The notes under the pieces are model-generated. The model saw only the letters and a list, made by a program, of their open reading frames with translations. It searched no databases and had not been told where the DNA came from. Made by a program: the position numbers and the translations under genes. Source: Hyalangium versicolor (GTDB lineage Bacteria; Myxococcota; Myxococcia; Myxococcales; Myxococcaceae). From it: a stretch of DNA of 64,000 bases. Positions 26,791-37,100 of the stretch are shown one piece after another. Positions within the stretch are counted from its first letter, which is position 1. Each line of letters starts with the position of its first letter. Location of the stretch: NCBI RefSeq assembly GCF_020103695.1, contig NZ_JAHXBF010000002.1, positions 682,001 to 746,000 of the forward strand. The letters run 5' to 3'.

Positions 26791-27910
26791 CCGGGACCTG
26801 CGCTGCCTCGGCCACCCGGCGGCAATCCTCGAACTCCGGGTGCACGTTGAGCACCTCGCCGCCACGCAGGCCGCGCTTCACTCGCACCCGGCCCCAGGGC
26901 GTCTCCACCTCCACCCAGTCCCGCTCCAGCGCCTGGCGCTCCACCCGGTGGAAGCGCACCCCGAGCGTGGTGGACTCGCGCAGCACCACCTCCATCACCT
27001 CTTCGCGCTTGCCGCCCTCCACCATCACACTGAGCAGATGCCCGGGCCGCCCCTTCTTCATCACCGCGGGCGTCACCCACGCATCCAACGCGCCCACCGC
27101 CAGCAACCGCTCCACCAGGTAGCCCAGCAGTTGCGGCGTGCTGTCGTCCAGGTTCGCCTCCAGCACCCAGAGTCCCTGGGCCTGCGCCTCCGCGCGCCCG
27201 AGCGATGCGCGCAGCACGTTCGGGCGATCCTTGAAGTCCTTCGTCCCCACGCCGTAGCCCACCCGCTCCACGATGAAGTCCGGCGGATGGCCGATGCGCG
27301 TGAGCACCTTCAGGAGCGCCGCGCCCGTGGGCGTCGTCAGCTCCCCGACTCCCTCGAAGCGCACCGGCACGTCCCGGAGCAGCTCCAGCGTCGCCGGCAC
27401 GGGGATGGGCATGCTCCCGTGCGCCACTCGGATCGTACCGCTGCCCAGCGGCGGCGGCGCCGCGTGTACCTCCGGGTCTCCGAGCAACTCCAGCACCACC
27501 GCCGCGCCGCAGATGTCCACGATGGAGTCCACGGCTCCCACTTCGTGGAAGTGGATCTCCTCGATGGACACTCCGTGCACCTTCGCCTCGGCCTCGCCGA
27601 CGGCGCGGAATACCGCCAGGGCGCGGGCCTTCGCCTTCGCCGAAAGCGTGTCCGCTGCCTCGATGAGCCGCTGGATGTCGGAGTAGGCGCGGTGCGGGTG
27701 GGGCTCGCGCTCGTCCAGCAGCACGTCCAGATGCGTGCCGCTGATGGCGTGGCGCACCGCCCGGCTCACCGCCAGCTTCCAGCCGGGCACCTTCAGTCCG
27801 CTGAGGGCCTGGGCGATGGCCTCGGGGGATACGCCCAGATCGACTCCGGCCGCGAGGAACATGTCTCCCGCGATGCCGCCCACGGGTTCAAGGTAGAGGA
27901 TCTTCCGCAC
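26744..27910 (-). CDS. larC: Nickel-pincer cofactor biosynthesis protein LarC
   Basis: LarC inserts nickel into the pyridinium dithiocarboxylate cofactor used by lactate racemase and relatives. The 388-residue product begins KILYLEPVGGIAGDMFLAA and has the His-rich, acidic features of the family (IEEIHFHEVGAVDSIVDICG; ANLDDSTPQ near 255). It starts with GTG. Some firmicutes split larC by frameshifting; here it is a single frame. A possible partner, larB, lies 10 kb away; no larA or larE is in the window. The 3' end overlaps the GlxA-type gene by 47 bp. Confidence 0.9.
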   Translation of the reverse strand: MRKILYLEPVGGIAGDMFLAAGVDLGVSPEAIAQALSGLKVPGWKLAVSRAVRHAISGTHLDVLLDEREPHPHRAYSDIQRLIEAADTLSAKAKARALAVFRAVGEAEAKVHGVSIEEIHFHEVGAVDSIVDICGAAVVLELLGDPEVHAAPPPLGSGTIRVAHGSMPIPVPATLELLRDVPVRFEGVGELTTPTGAALLKVLTRIGHPPDFIVERVGYGVGTKDFKDRPNVLRASLGRAEAQAQGLWVLEANLDDSTPQLLGYLVERLLAVGALDAWVTPAVMKKGRPGHLLSVMVEGGKREEVMEVVLRESTTLGVRFHRVERQALERDWVEVETPWGRVRVKRGLRGGEVLNVHPEFEDCRRVAEAAQVPVKQVMAAAMAALSRG

Positions 27911-28006
27911 GATCCGGTTCTATCCCAGGGCCGGGTGGCTGCAACTCCGCCCTCTGTGGAGGGGGCGGAGAGCATGCACGGACCTCATCGGCGAGCGAAG
28001 ATGCGC

Positions 28007-28327
28007 TCAGAGCAGCTCACATTGCGTGCAGGTGCGGGAGATGAGCGACCTCGTCCCGGCGATGTTGCTGGCACAGGCCGCGTAGCCATTCACGTACTGC
28101 CCGGGCTTCCGCGACACGGTACACGTGCCGCACGTAGTGGCAACCTCGCTCCAGTAGACCAGCGAGTCCCCGATGACACAGGCGGGAACGGGCTCCAGGT
28201 TCTGCTCGACGCTGTCGAGGGTGCCCGTCGCGGGAGTTTCGTCCACGGCTTCAACGCCTCCGCATGCGACGAGCATCAAGGAGAGGCCAACGACACCAGC
28301 CAGCATCGACATGGACTTTCGGGACAT
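28007..28327 (-). CDS. Small six-cysteine lipoprotein
   Basis: I do not recognise a family. The 106-residue product has a lipoprotein signal (MSRKSMSMLAGVVGLSLMLVAC), a short acidic linker, and a C-terminal domain of about 58 residues with six cysteines (PAC, TTC, GTC, AAC, RTC, QC), suggesting three disulfides outside the cytoplasm. The ATG at 28327 is chosen because it begins the signal peptide; the open frame continues upstream without a sensible start. It is divergent from another six-cysteine lipoprotein, 343 bp away. Confidence 0.68.
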   Translation of the reverse strand: MSRKSMSMLAGVVGLSLMLVACGGVEAVDETPATGTLDSVEQNLEPVPACVIGDSLVYWSEVATTCGTCTVSRKPGQYVNGYAACASNIAGTRSLISRTCTQCELL

Positions 28328-28670
28328 GGGGGGACCTTTTGGGAATCCTCCTCGGCTGGATGCCAAGAAGGACGGGCAGTCTACCGATTCGGCCTCGGGC
28401 TCTCCCGACTCAAAAAGCCACGCTTCATCCTTCAATGACAGCCAGGTGGCCGGATTCCTTCGGCTCCGGGATGTTGCACGGGTGTGGTGGAAAGCTGCGT
28501 CCGTGCCGCGTGCTTGGAGGGCTGCTGGCATGGCGTGCTCGGAGGAGCTTCGGATCTCGGCTCGATCCTTGGGAGTCGGGCGTGGCACTCGGATTGCTTT
28601 GAGTGAGTGTGCCGCCCGCTATGAGAGCGGGACGCACTCAGCGGAAGACCTCCGCGTGGAGAACCCCGTC
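28328..28670. other. Intergenic region between two divergent lipoprotein genes
   Basis: This 343-bp stretch has no convincing gene. Its clear content is a sigma-54-type promoter at 28583-28598 directed to the rightward lipoprotein. I see no comparable promoter for the leftward gene. Confidence 0.5.
28583..28598 (+). promoter_or_regulatory. Sigma-54-type (-24/-12) promoter
   Basis: TGGCAC (28583-28588) and TTGC (28594-28597) are separated by 5 bp, matching the -24/-12 consensus (TGGCAC-N5-TTGC) with GG and GC elements correctly spaced. Predicted transcription start is near 28609, about 60 nt before the ATG at 28671. An upstream activator would be needed. Confidence 0.6.
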
Positions 28671-29012
28671 ATGGTCCGCAATCCGAGCAGCCCCTTGAAA
28701 GCGTCGAAGGCCTTCCGCAGCCTGTGCCTCCTCATGGTGGGTGCCACCCTCGCCGTAGGGTGTGGAGGCGTCGAACCCGAGTCCCTGGATGACTCGCAGC
28801 CCGTCGACTCCAGCTCGCCCCAGCAGCCGCCCGAGGACGGGAACGTCTCGGCCGAGTCAGCGTGTTGTTACGTGAAGTGCTACGACAACGCCGGCAACAT
28901 CTGGCGAGGTCCGTTCCGCAGCGTCGTGTACAACAACTGCGCCAACTACGGGGAATACTACTGCCATCAGCACCACTGGAACTACTACGGCGCCAAGTGG
29001 GGAAGCTGCTGA
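28671..29012 (+). CDS. Small six-cysteine, aromatic-rich lipoprotein under a sigma-54-type promoter
   Basis: I do not recognise a family. The product has 113 residues: a signal ending AVGC, a Ser/Pro/Glu-rich linker (about 31-62), then a compact C-terminal domain of about 50 residues with six cysteines (ACC, VKC, NNC, YYC, GSC) and many aromatic and histidine residues (CHQHHWNYYGAKWGSC). This looks like a disulfide-stabilised extracytoplasmic mini-domain. GGAG lies 10 nt before the ATG. The sigma-54-type promoter suggests regulated expression, for instance in starvation or development. It converges with galE. Confidence 0.72.
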   Translation: MVRNPSSPLKASKAFRSLCLLMVGATLAVGCGGVEPESLDDSQPVDSSSPQQPPEDGNVSAESACCYVKCYDNAGNIWRGPFRSVVYNNCANYGEYYCHQHHWNYYGAKWGSC

Positions 29013-29027
29013 TCAGGCCTCGTTCGC

Positions 29028-30008
29028 CTACGGATTCGAGCGCCTCCGCTGCATCCAACTCCAGGCTGACTCCACGATGGCCTCAAGCTTCTGCTGCTGG
29101 GGACGCCAGTTCAGTTCGCGCATGATGCGCGCGGAGCTGGCGATGAGCACCGCCGGATCCCCCGGCCGGCGTGCCCCAAGGCGCACGGGAATCTCCCTTC
29201 CCGTGACGCGGCGGGCACAGTCGATGACCTGCTTGACGCTGTAGCCCTCTCCTCCACAGCCCAGGTTGTAGATGGAGCTCGGGTGCCCCTTGGCCAACGC
29301 GTGCAGCGCGAGCACGTGCGCCTGCGCCAGATCCACGACGTGGACATAGTCGCGCACGCAGGTGCCATCCGGCGTGGGGTAGTCGTCTCCGAAGACGGTG
29401 ATCTCCGGGCGCTGGCCCGCCGCAGCCTGCAGCACGAGCGGGATGAGGTGCGTCTCGGGATCATGGCGCTCGCCGCTGCGCTCGGTAGCTCCCGCAGCGT
29501 TGAAGTAGCGCAGACTCACGAACTTCAGCCCATAGGCGCCCTCGTACCAGCGCAGTGCCCGCTCGAAGGCCAGCTTCGTCTCTCCATACGGGTTCGTGGG
29601 CTGGGTCGGATCCGTCTCCTCGATGGGCTGCTTGGCCGGCTCGCCATAGACGGCAGCCGTGGAGGAGAAGACCAGCGAGGACACCCCCGAGCCGCGCATC
29701 GCGTCCAGCAGGCTGAGGCCTCCGAGGACGTTGTTTCGGTAATACTTCGCGGGCTCCTTCACCGACTCGCCCACCAGCGAGTCCGCCGCCATGTGCACCA
29801 CCGCTTCCACACGGTGCTGGGCGAACGTCTCTCGCAACAGCGCGGTGTCGAGCAGATCCCCCTTCACGAAGGCAGCGCCCTCCACCACCGCCTCGCGGTG
29901 TCCCTTGTAGAGGCTGTCGTAGACGACGACGTCGTCACCACCCCGCAGCAGCTCCTCCGTCACCACGCTCCCGATATAGCCTGCACCGCCCGTCACCATG
30001 ACTCGCAT
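29028..30008 (-). CDS. galE: UDP-glucose 4-epimerase
   Basis: GalE interconverts UDP-glucose and UDP-galactose with bound NAD, feeding polysaccharide synthesis. The 326-residue product starts MRVMVTGGAGYIGS (NAD-binding GxxGxxG), has the serine region FSSTAAVYG and the catalytic YGETK (YxxxK), and later RYFNAAGA and DGTCVRDYVHVVDLA. Length is normal for the family. It is a monocistronic leftward gene converging with the lipoprotein at 28671 and divergent from the oxidoreductase at 30284. Confidence 0.93.
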   Translation of the reverse strand: MRVMVTGGAGYIGSVVTEELLRGGDDVVVYDSLYKGHREAVVEGAAFVKGDLLDTALLRETFAQHRVEAVVHMAADSLVGESVKEPAKYYRNNVLGGLSLLDAMRGSGVSSLVFSSTAAVYGEPAKQPIEETDPTQPTNPYGETKLAFERALRWYEGAYGLKFVSLRYFNAAGATERSGERHDPETHLIPLVLQAAAGQRPEITVFGDDYPTPDGTCVRDYVHVVDLAQAHVLALHALAKGHPSSIYNLGCGGEGYSVKQVIDCARRVTGREIPVRLGARRPGDPAVLIASSARIMRELNWRPQQQKLEAIVESAWSWMQRRRSNP

Positions 30009-30136
30009 CGCAGCTCCCTCCGCAGTGCTCGCATAGTGCCCGACCTCCGCAGCCCTCGGGGAGAATCTCGTCTGCCTGCGGGGAGCGCTCAGTCGTAGAG
30101 ATCAGAGACTGTGCAGGAGCCCCCTCCGGAGCGAGT

Positions 30137-30171
30137 CCGAACCAACTTGTCTGCCTGTTGGACAGGTTCGG
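30137..30171. promoter_or_regulatory. Imperfect inverted repeat between galE and divergent oxidoreductase
   Basis: CCGAACC (30137-30143) with TGTC (30148-30151) pairs with GACA (30161-30164) and GGTTCGG (30165-30171), an 11-bp stem with a 4-nt bulge. It lies in the 275-bp divergent region, so it could be an operator for either gene. Confidence 0.35.
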
Positions 30172-30283
30172 TTCATCGCCGCCGCCAGCACGGGCACCTC
30201 CGATTCCAGAGCCACCTGCCCTGCCTCGCATGGCAGGCGCCAGGAACCTGCCCCTCGCTCCGCCTTCGTGCGAGTATCGAGCC

Positions 30284-30937
30284 ATGGAGACACGCAGCGC
30301 ACTCGTGGCTGGAGCGAGCGGACTCGTCGGCGGATTTCTTCTCGAGGCGCTGCTGGAGAGCCCTCTGTACCGAGAGGTGTCTTCGCTCGGTCGGCGCGCC
30401 CTGCCCCAACAGCACCCGAAGCTCCGTCAGCTCACCGTGGACTTCGCGCGCCTCGACGCCGAGCCACTCCCCGTAGCGGAAGATGCCTTCTGCTGCCTGG
30501 GCACCACCATCAAGAAGGCTGGCAGTCAGGAGGCCTTCCGCGCGGTGGACCATGATGCGGTGCTCTCCTTCGCCAGGGCTGCGCGCAAGGCGGGGGCGCG
30601 GCGCTTCCTGCTGGTCTCGGCGCTCGGCGCGGACTCGAGTTCGCGCATCTTCTACAACCGTGTGAAGGGAGAGGCGGAGAAGGACCTGGAGACCGTGGGC
30701 TTCGAGTCCCTCATCCACCTCCGCCCCTCGCTGCTGCTGGGGGAGCGCACCGAGAGCCGCACCGGTGAACGCGCCGCCATCGTCCTCACCAAGGCGCTCG
30801 GGCCGCTGCTCCGCCCCTTCAGCGGGCGTCCCATCGAGGCCCGCACCGTCGCGAGAGCGATGCTGGCCCTGGCGAGGGATGCGTCGTCCGGTGTGCGCGT
30901 GGTGCCCTCCGGCGAGTTGCACGGGCTCGGCCAGTAG
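30284..30937 (+). CDS. NAD(P)-binding oxidoreductase (atypical short-chain, TIP30-like)
   Basis: This 217-residue cytoplasmic protein has a Rossmann fold: SALVAGASGLVGGFLLEALL at residues 5-24, then LGTTIKKAG, RRFLLVSALGADSSSRIFYN and YNRVKGEAEKDL (YxxxK). The pattern is that of small atypical SDR proteins related to HTATIP2/TIP30. The substrate is unknown. The ATG at 30284 fits the domain start. The gene is monocistronic and followed by a strong hairpin. Confidence 0.85.
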   Translation: METRSALVAGASGLVGGFLLEALLESPLYREVSSLGRRALPQQHPKLRQLTVDFARLDAEPLPVAEDAFCCLGTTIKKAGSQEAFRAVDHDAVLSFARAARKAGARRFLLVSALGADSSSRIFYNRVKGEAEKDLETVGFESLIHLRPSLLLGERTESRTGERAAIVLTKALGPLLRPFSGRPIEARTVARAMLALARDASSGVRVVPSGELHGLGQ

Positions 30938-30965
30938 CGAGCACCTCGAAGCACCCTCAAAAGCA

Positions 30966-30999
30966 AACGCGCCGACGGGTGGATTCCCGCCGGCGCGTT
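30966..30999 (-). terminator. Long hairpin between convergent genes
   Basis: A 14-bp stem with one mismatch (AACGCGCCGACGGG at 30966-30979; CCCGCCGGCGCGTT at 30986-30999) has a 6-nt loop. On the minus strand it is followed by TTTGCTTTT, so it fits an intrinsic terminator for the giant protease gene, and may also stop the rightward transcript. Confidence 0.6.
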
Positions 31000-31101
31000 C
31001 GTCTCAGCCGTTCAGATTTGGAGTGAGCAGGCGGAACACACCTCTCCGCCCGCTCGGCCCCGGGACGCCCGCTTCAGGCGCCCGAGGCCTCGCGTCACCC
31101 G

Positions 31102-34100
31102 CTAGGCCGCCGCCTTCTCGCGACGGCGCCCGAGCAGGTACCGGGCCAGGACGAGCAGGCCCAGGTAGATGCCAGCGTCAGTGCCGGAGGTGGCGCCACA
31201 ACCGCAGCTACCGCTCTGGACAGTGACGATCACAGGAGCGGAGGAGGCCACATTGCCAGCACCGTCGGTGATGAGGGCGGTGATGGTGTGGGCCGTACCC
31301 TCCGTGGCGGTGGCGCTGTCCCAGCTACCGGACAGCGTCGCATCCGTGCCGCTGGCGACCACCACCCCATCCACGAGGATGGAGAGCTGAGCCAGCGTGG
31401 TGCCCGGAGCCACGGCGCCCGTGACGGTGATGTTGACCTTGCCGGAGACGGTGGTCCCACCGGCCGGATCCGTCACCGACGCCGTCGGCTGGGCGAACGG
31501 CGTGACGTTGAGCTGGGCGGTCCCGGTGAGGCTCGCGTTCTCCGAGTCCGTCACGGTGAGCGTGCGCAGGCCCGGAGACTTGAACGTCACCTTGAAGCTC
31601 GGGAGCACACCCTCGACGAACTGCGCCGTGCTGGCGAAGGCCGCCGTCGGGTCGGAGCTGGTCACCTTCACCGAGCCGCCGTACTCCGCGGCCGGGTTGC
31701 CGTAGGCGTCATAGGCGGAGGCCGAGAGGGAGGCCTCCTGGCCCGCCGTCACGCTGGCCACGACCGACAGCGTGTAGCTGGCCGCCGCACCCGGCTTGAC
31801 GTTCAACGCCGCGCTCGTTGCGCCGGTGAAGCCCTGGGCGCTGGCCACCAGCGTGTAGCCGTTGCCAGCCTTGCGCAGGGACAGCCCATCGAACTTCGCC
31901 ACGCCGTCGACCGTCTGGACCGTGGACACGCCCAGCAACTGGGCTGCCGTGGGATTCTCGCCGAGCCCCAGCGTCACGCTGGTAGGAGCATCGGTGAGCA
32001 GGTTGTCCAGCTCATCGCGCAGCTCCACCTCGATGGTGGCCAGCGTGCTGCCCGCCGCCACCTGGCTCGGCGTGGTACGGAACACCAGCTTCTGGCTCTT
32101 ACCCGGGGTGATGTCGAACGCCGTGCTCGTGGCCGACAGCGAGCCCGTGCTCGCCGTCAGCGTGTAGCCCTTGCCGTTGCGGTTGATGGACAGGTCCGAG
32201 AAGGTGGCCACGCCGTTGATGGCGTTGGCCGTCTTCGTACCGGAGAGCGTCCCGTTGCGCGGGTTGTTGCCGATGGCCACCGTGACAGCGTCCGTGGCGC
32301 TGGTGGCCACGTTGCCGTAGGCATCCTGCAGCGTGACACGGACCGCAGGGGTGATCACCGCGCCCACCGGGGCGGAGCCCGGCTGCACCGTGAACACAGC
32401 CGCCGCCGTGGGACCGTGCGCGATGTCGAACGCCGCGCTGGTGGCGCTCAGCGCACCCGCGCTCGCCGTCAGCGTGTAGCCCGTGCCGACCTTGTCCACG
32501 GAGAGGCCCGAGAAGCTGGCCACGCCGTTGAGGGTCGTCGCCGTCTTCACGCCGCTCAGCGTCCCGGACGAGGGGTTGGTGCCCAGCACCAGCGTGATGC
32601 TCGCACCGGACGTGTTCAACGTGTTGCCCTGGGCATCCTCCAGCGCCACCAGGATGGACGGGGTGATGGCCGCGCCTGCGGTGCTGTTGCTCGGCTGGGT
32701 GGCGAACTTCAGCCCCGCCGCCGCACCCGGATCGACGCCGAAGGCCGGCGAAGTCGCGGAGGCAATGCCCGAGGCGCTCGCCTGGATCGTGTAGCCCGTA
32801 CCGACCTTGTCCACGGAGAGGCCCGTGAAGGTGGCCACGCCGTTGACGGGAGTCGCCACCGTCGTGCCGCTCAGGGTGGCGCCCGAGGCGCTGGTGAACG
32901 TCAGCGTCACCGGAGCCGAGGCACTGGTGACCACGTTGCCGCCCGCATCCCGAACCGCAACCTTCACCGTGAAGGGCGAGCCCGAGGCTACGCTGCCCAC
33001 GGGCGACGCCGTGAAGGCCAACTGCGTCGCGGCGCCCACGGCCACATCGAAGCCCACGCTGGTGTCCGCGTAGAGCCCGCTGCCGCCCACCACCAGGGTG
33101 TAGTTGAGGCCCGCCTTGTCCACCGACAGGTCACCGAAGCTCACCGTGCCCCCCGCCGCGTTGACGACGGTGGTGCCGCTCAGCGCGCCGCCGGTGGGGT
33201 TGTTCCCCAGCGACACGGAGATGGCGTTGGTCGCCTGCGTCGCCACGTTCCCGAACCGATCATAGAGAGTGGCCTCGATGGACGGAGTGATGGCGGCGGC
33301 CGCGACGGTATCGCTCGGCTGCCGGGTGATGCGCACGCGAGACGGAACGGCCGGGGTGATGTCGAACCCGGTGCTCGTCACGGCGGCCAGCGTGTCCGTG
33401 AAGGAATCCAGCGTATACGTCCCCGTCTTGTCGAGGCTCAGGTCGCTGAAGGTGGCCACGCCGTTGACGGCCGCGACGGCAGTGGTGCCCCCCATCCGGG
33501 TGTCATTCGGGTTGGTGGTCAGGACGACGTAGACGGTCGCGGTGGAGTCCGTGACGTTGTCGAACCGATCCAGGATGGCGACCTTCACCGCCGGGGCCAT
33601 GGACTCGCCCGCCTGGGTGGTGGACGGCTGGGCCTGGAAGGCCACCTTCGCGGGATCGGCCGAGGTGATGTTGAACGCCACGCTCGTGGCGTCGGTGAGG
33701 CCCGTGGAGGAGGCCACCAGCGTGTAGCCCGTACCCACCTTGTCGAGGGACAGGTTGCTGAAGGTGGCCACGCCCGCGACCATCGCCACAGAGGCCGTTC
33801 CGGACAGCGTGCTGCTGCCCGGGTTGGTACCCAGCGCGACACTGACGGTGTTGGTCCCCGTCGTCACCGCGTTGCCGAACTGATCCACCAGCCCCACCTT
33901 CACGGCCGGAGCGATGGAGGCGCCGGCCTTGGTGGTGATGGGCTGCACGGTGATGACCAGGGCGGTCGCGGCCCCCGCGGTGACAGTGGTGCTACCGGTG
34001 GCAGTCAGCGCCGGGTTCGTCGTGTCCGTGGCGGTGAGGGTCTGCGTCCCCAGCTTGCGCAAGGAGACCGAGCCGGTCGCCACGCCCGCCGTGAACGTCA

Positions 34101-37100
34101 CATCCGTGGGCAGCACCGCCTGCGGATCCGAGCTGGTGAAGGCCGCCGTGCCGGCGTAGTCGATCGCCGTCGTGCCCACCGCATCCACCGCGGTGAGGGT
34201 GACGGTGGACGACGTGCCAGCCGGGAAGGTGGTCGGAAGCCCCGTCAGCTTGTATGCGACGGCCGGGCCCGGAGGAGGCACCTGCGTGCTGCAGCTACCG
34301 AAGGTGTCCGCGGTGATGCGGACATCGTCGACGTAGACGCCCTCGGCGGTGGTCGAGACGTCGCTGTAGAACTTGAAGCCGAACCACACCGTCTGGCCCG
34401 CCAGCGCTCCCAGGTTGACGGTGACGGCCTTCAGCGAGCCGTTGGCACCGGCGTTCGTCTTGGTCCAGATGCGAGTGGTCGTACTGGACTTGAGCACGTT
34501 GTCGTAGCCGCCAGCGGAGACGTACGGCGCAGTGGTGGTCACCGCATCGCTCACGTTGGTCCACGGGCCCGCCGCGCTGGTGGTGCTGTAGACCAGCCAT
34601 GCGCCGTCGTATTGATCCTCGGTGGTGTACCAGAGGTTGAACGACATCACCGGGCTGGAGGCGCTCGCCGGGATGGCGAAGCCGTTGATGCCCGTGGTGG
34701 AACCATTGCCGCCCAGCGACAGGGTGGCCTGGGTGCTCAGCGGATAGGTGCCGCCGCAGGTGGTGTTGGCCGCACCGAAGCGGTAGGCCTTCGTGGCCGA
34801 CTGGTAGTGGCAGCCCGTGGTGATGTTGATCGTGCCCGAGGTGCCCGTCTGGGTCGTCGCGATCCAATACGAGGCCGCGTTCGTCGGGCGGTTGTTGTCC
34901 AGGTCATCGAAGTAACGAAGGCCCGGGCTCACCGCGCCGGTGGGCGCGGCCGACTTCTGCACGGTGTTCGTCTCTTCGACGGCGGCCGAGCTCGTCTCGG
35001 TGGCGCGGACCACGTAGTAGTACGTGGTGCTCTGCGTCAGGTTCAGGTCGTCATTGAACGTGGTGCCGGTGATGCCCGTGGCGATCTTGTTCGCCGCCGA
35101 CGGCGTGAAGCCCGAAGCCGTGCCGCGGTAGACCGAGTAGCTCAGCGTGCCGCCGCAGATCGGCGTACCCGCGGCCCAGGTCAGCGTGTTGGAGCAAGTG
35201 GACGCCATGCCGTTGGCCGCGGAGGTGAGGCCCGCGAAGGTGGGCTTCAGCGTGCACGCGCCGGAGGCGGTGACGGAGACCTCGGTGGACTTGGGGGACT
35301 CCGAGCACTGCACCGCGCGGACCACGTAGTAATAGGTGATGCCGCCCGACACGGTGGTGTCCGAGAACGGAGAGGTCGTCGCGCTGCCCACCAGGGTGTA
35401 CGGGCCGCCCGCGGTGGTGGAACGGTAGACGTTGTACGAGGCAGCGCCGTTCTCGATCCAGCTCACATCCACGCGGTTGGAGCCATTGACCACGGCTGCC
35501 ACACCGGTGGGCGTCTGGGCCACGGTGTCACAGATGTTGTAGGCCACCAGGGCGAAGTCCTGGTCCAGCGCGGAGGCATTGCCCGGCACGCCGTCCGAGG
35601 TGATGTTCGTCGCCGTGACGGTGATGGTGAAGCTGCCCTCCGCGCCCGCGGGCAGGAAGACGCTCTCCACGTTGTTCGCGCTGTCCGCCGTGCCGCCCGT
35701 GATGGAGTTGGCGCCGGTGAAGACGTTGCCCTTGTAGGTGTTGGCGCCGAGCGTGACGCTCAGGTCCAGGTTGTTCTTCCACGCGCCGCCGGTGGTGGAG
35801 CCCGGCGCGTCCGTCCACGCCAGGGTGACGCGGAAGGGCTTCGTGGAATCCGCCACCACGCCCGTGAAGGTGCGAGTCTGCCCCGTGGCGGTGAAGAGGT
35901 TGGCCGAAGTCTGGTCATCCAGCTTGCGCGGGGTGCCATCGAAGGCCCGGCCCAGGTCCATCATTCCCATGCCCTGGTTGTTGGACCAGAGGTTGTCGTT
36001 GGCGGCCGTGCCCGTCATGTAGCGGGCGGAGTTCATCAGATACGCCTTGGTCATGGCCGCGCTCGGCGGCGTCATGCCCTGGTTGATGAAGTACTGGCGC
36101 ACCAGCGCCGTACCGCCAGCCACCGCCGGAGTCGAGTGGCTGGTGCCGGAGGAGGCCGAGTACCATTGCTGGGTGGATGGGAAGAAGTCGCTGCCGGAGC
36201 CGCCGCACACGCCCGACGCGTCGAAGCACGAGAGCGCCTTGCCCAGCGGGTTGGCCGGCGGGTTGGCGCGCTGGCTGGCGTCCTGCGCCACGCCACCGGA
36301 CACGTGCGTGCCGGGAGCCATGATGTCCGGCTTCTTGCGGCCGTCCGAGGACGGGCCACGGCCGGAGAAGCCCACGATGTCGTTGGCGCTGTTGGCCTCC
36401 GCATCCGTGGTGCCGCACGCATCCGCACCGCCGAAGGCCTGGACGTTCTCCGCGGCGCCCACGGTGATGACGTTCTTCGCGGTGCCCGGAGGCGCCACGG
36501 TGTTGGCCGCGGAGCCGTTGTTGCCCGCGGCGAAGACGATGATCATCTCCTGGTTGCCTGCGACGTTGGGCTCGGCGTGGCCGGCCTGCTGCGCGTCACG
36601 CACCAGCGAGTCGTACTGCTGGCAGTCGATGTTGTAGGTGTTGCCGCTGGTGTAGCCCCAGCTGTTGCTGCTGATGCGCATGCCGTCGCGGTACGCGCGA
36701 GACTGCAGGTCCTCGTAGACGGGGTCGGTGTAGTCCGGCCCGAAGATGACGGAGCCGCCCAGCTTCACGAAGGGCGCCACGCCCAGGCCATAGGAGTAGC
36801 CCGCTGCATCCTGGAACGGAGCCCCCGTCAGGTTGGTGTAGCCGCCGATGATGTGCGCGTTCAGGGTGCCGTGGCCATCGCAGCCCTGGGTCGTGGAGCC
36901 GCTGCCCTCGATGCGGTTGTAGACGATGCGGCTGGCGCCGTTGATATTGCCGCCCTCGTAGTAGCCGAAGTGGTTGGGCGTCGTGGTGCCGTTGTCCAGG
37001 CCGCTGTCGGACACGTCCACGCCGAACCCGGAGGCGGTGAACTGCGCCTGGGTGAAGCCCTTGGTGGCCAACCACGCCAGGTAGCCCGGCGCCGTGGGGC

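Noticed and set aside
31797..33972. Tandem DNA repeat that might be a CRISPR or satellite
   Set aside because: Units are about 310 bp, diverged, and in frame within the protease gene; they encode Ig-like domains and there are no short identical repeats with spacers.
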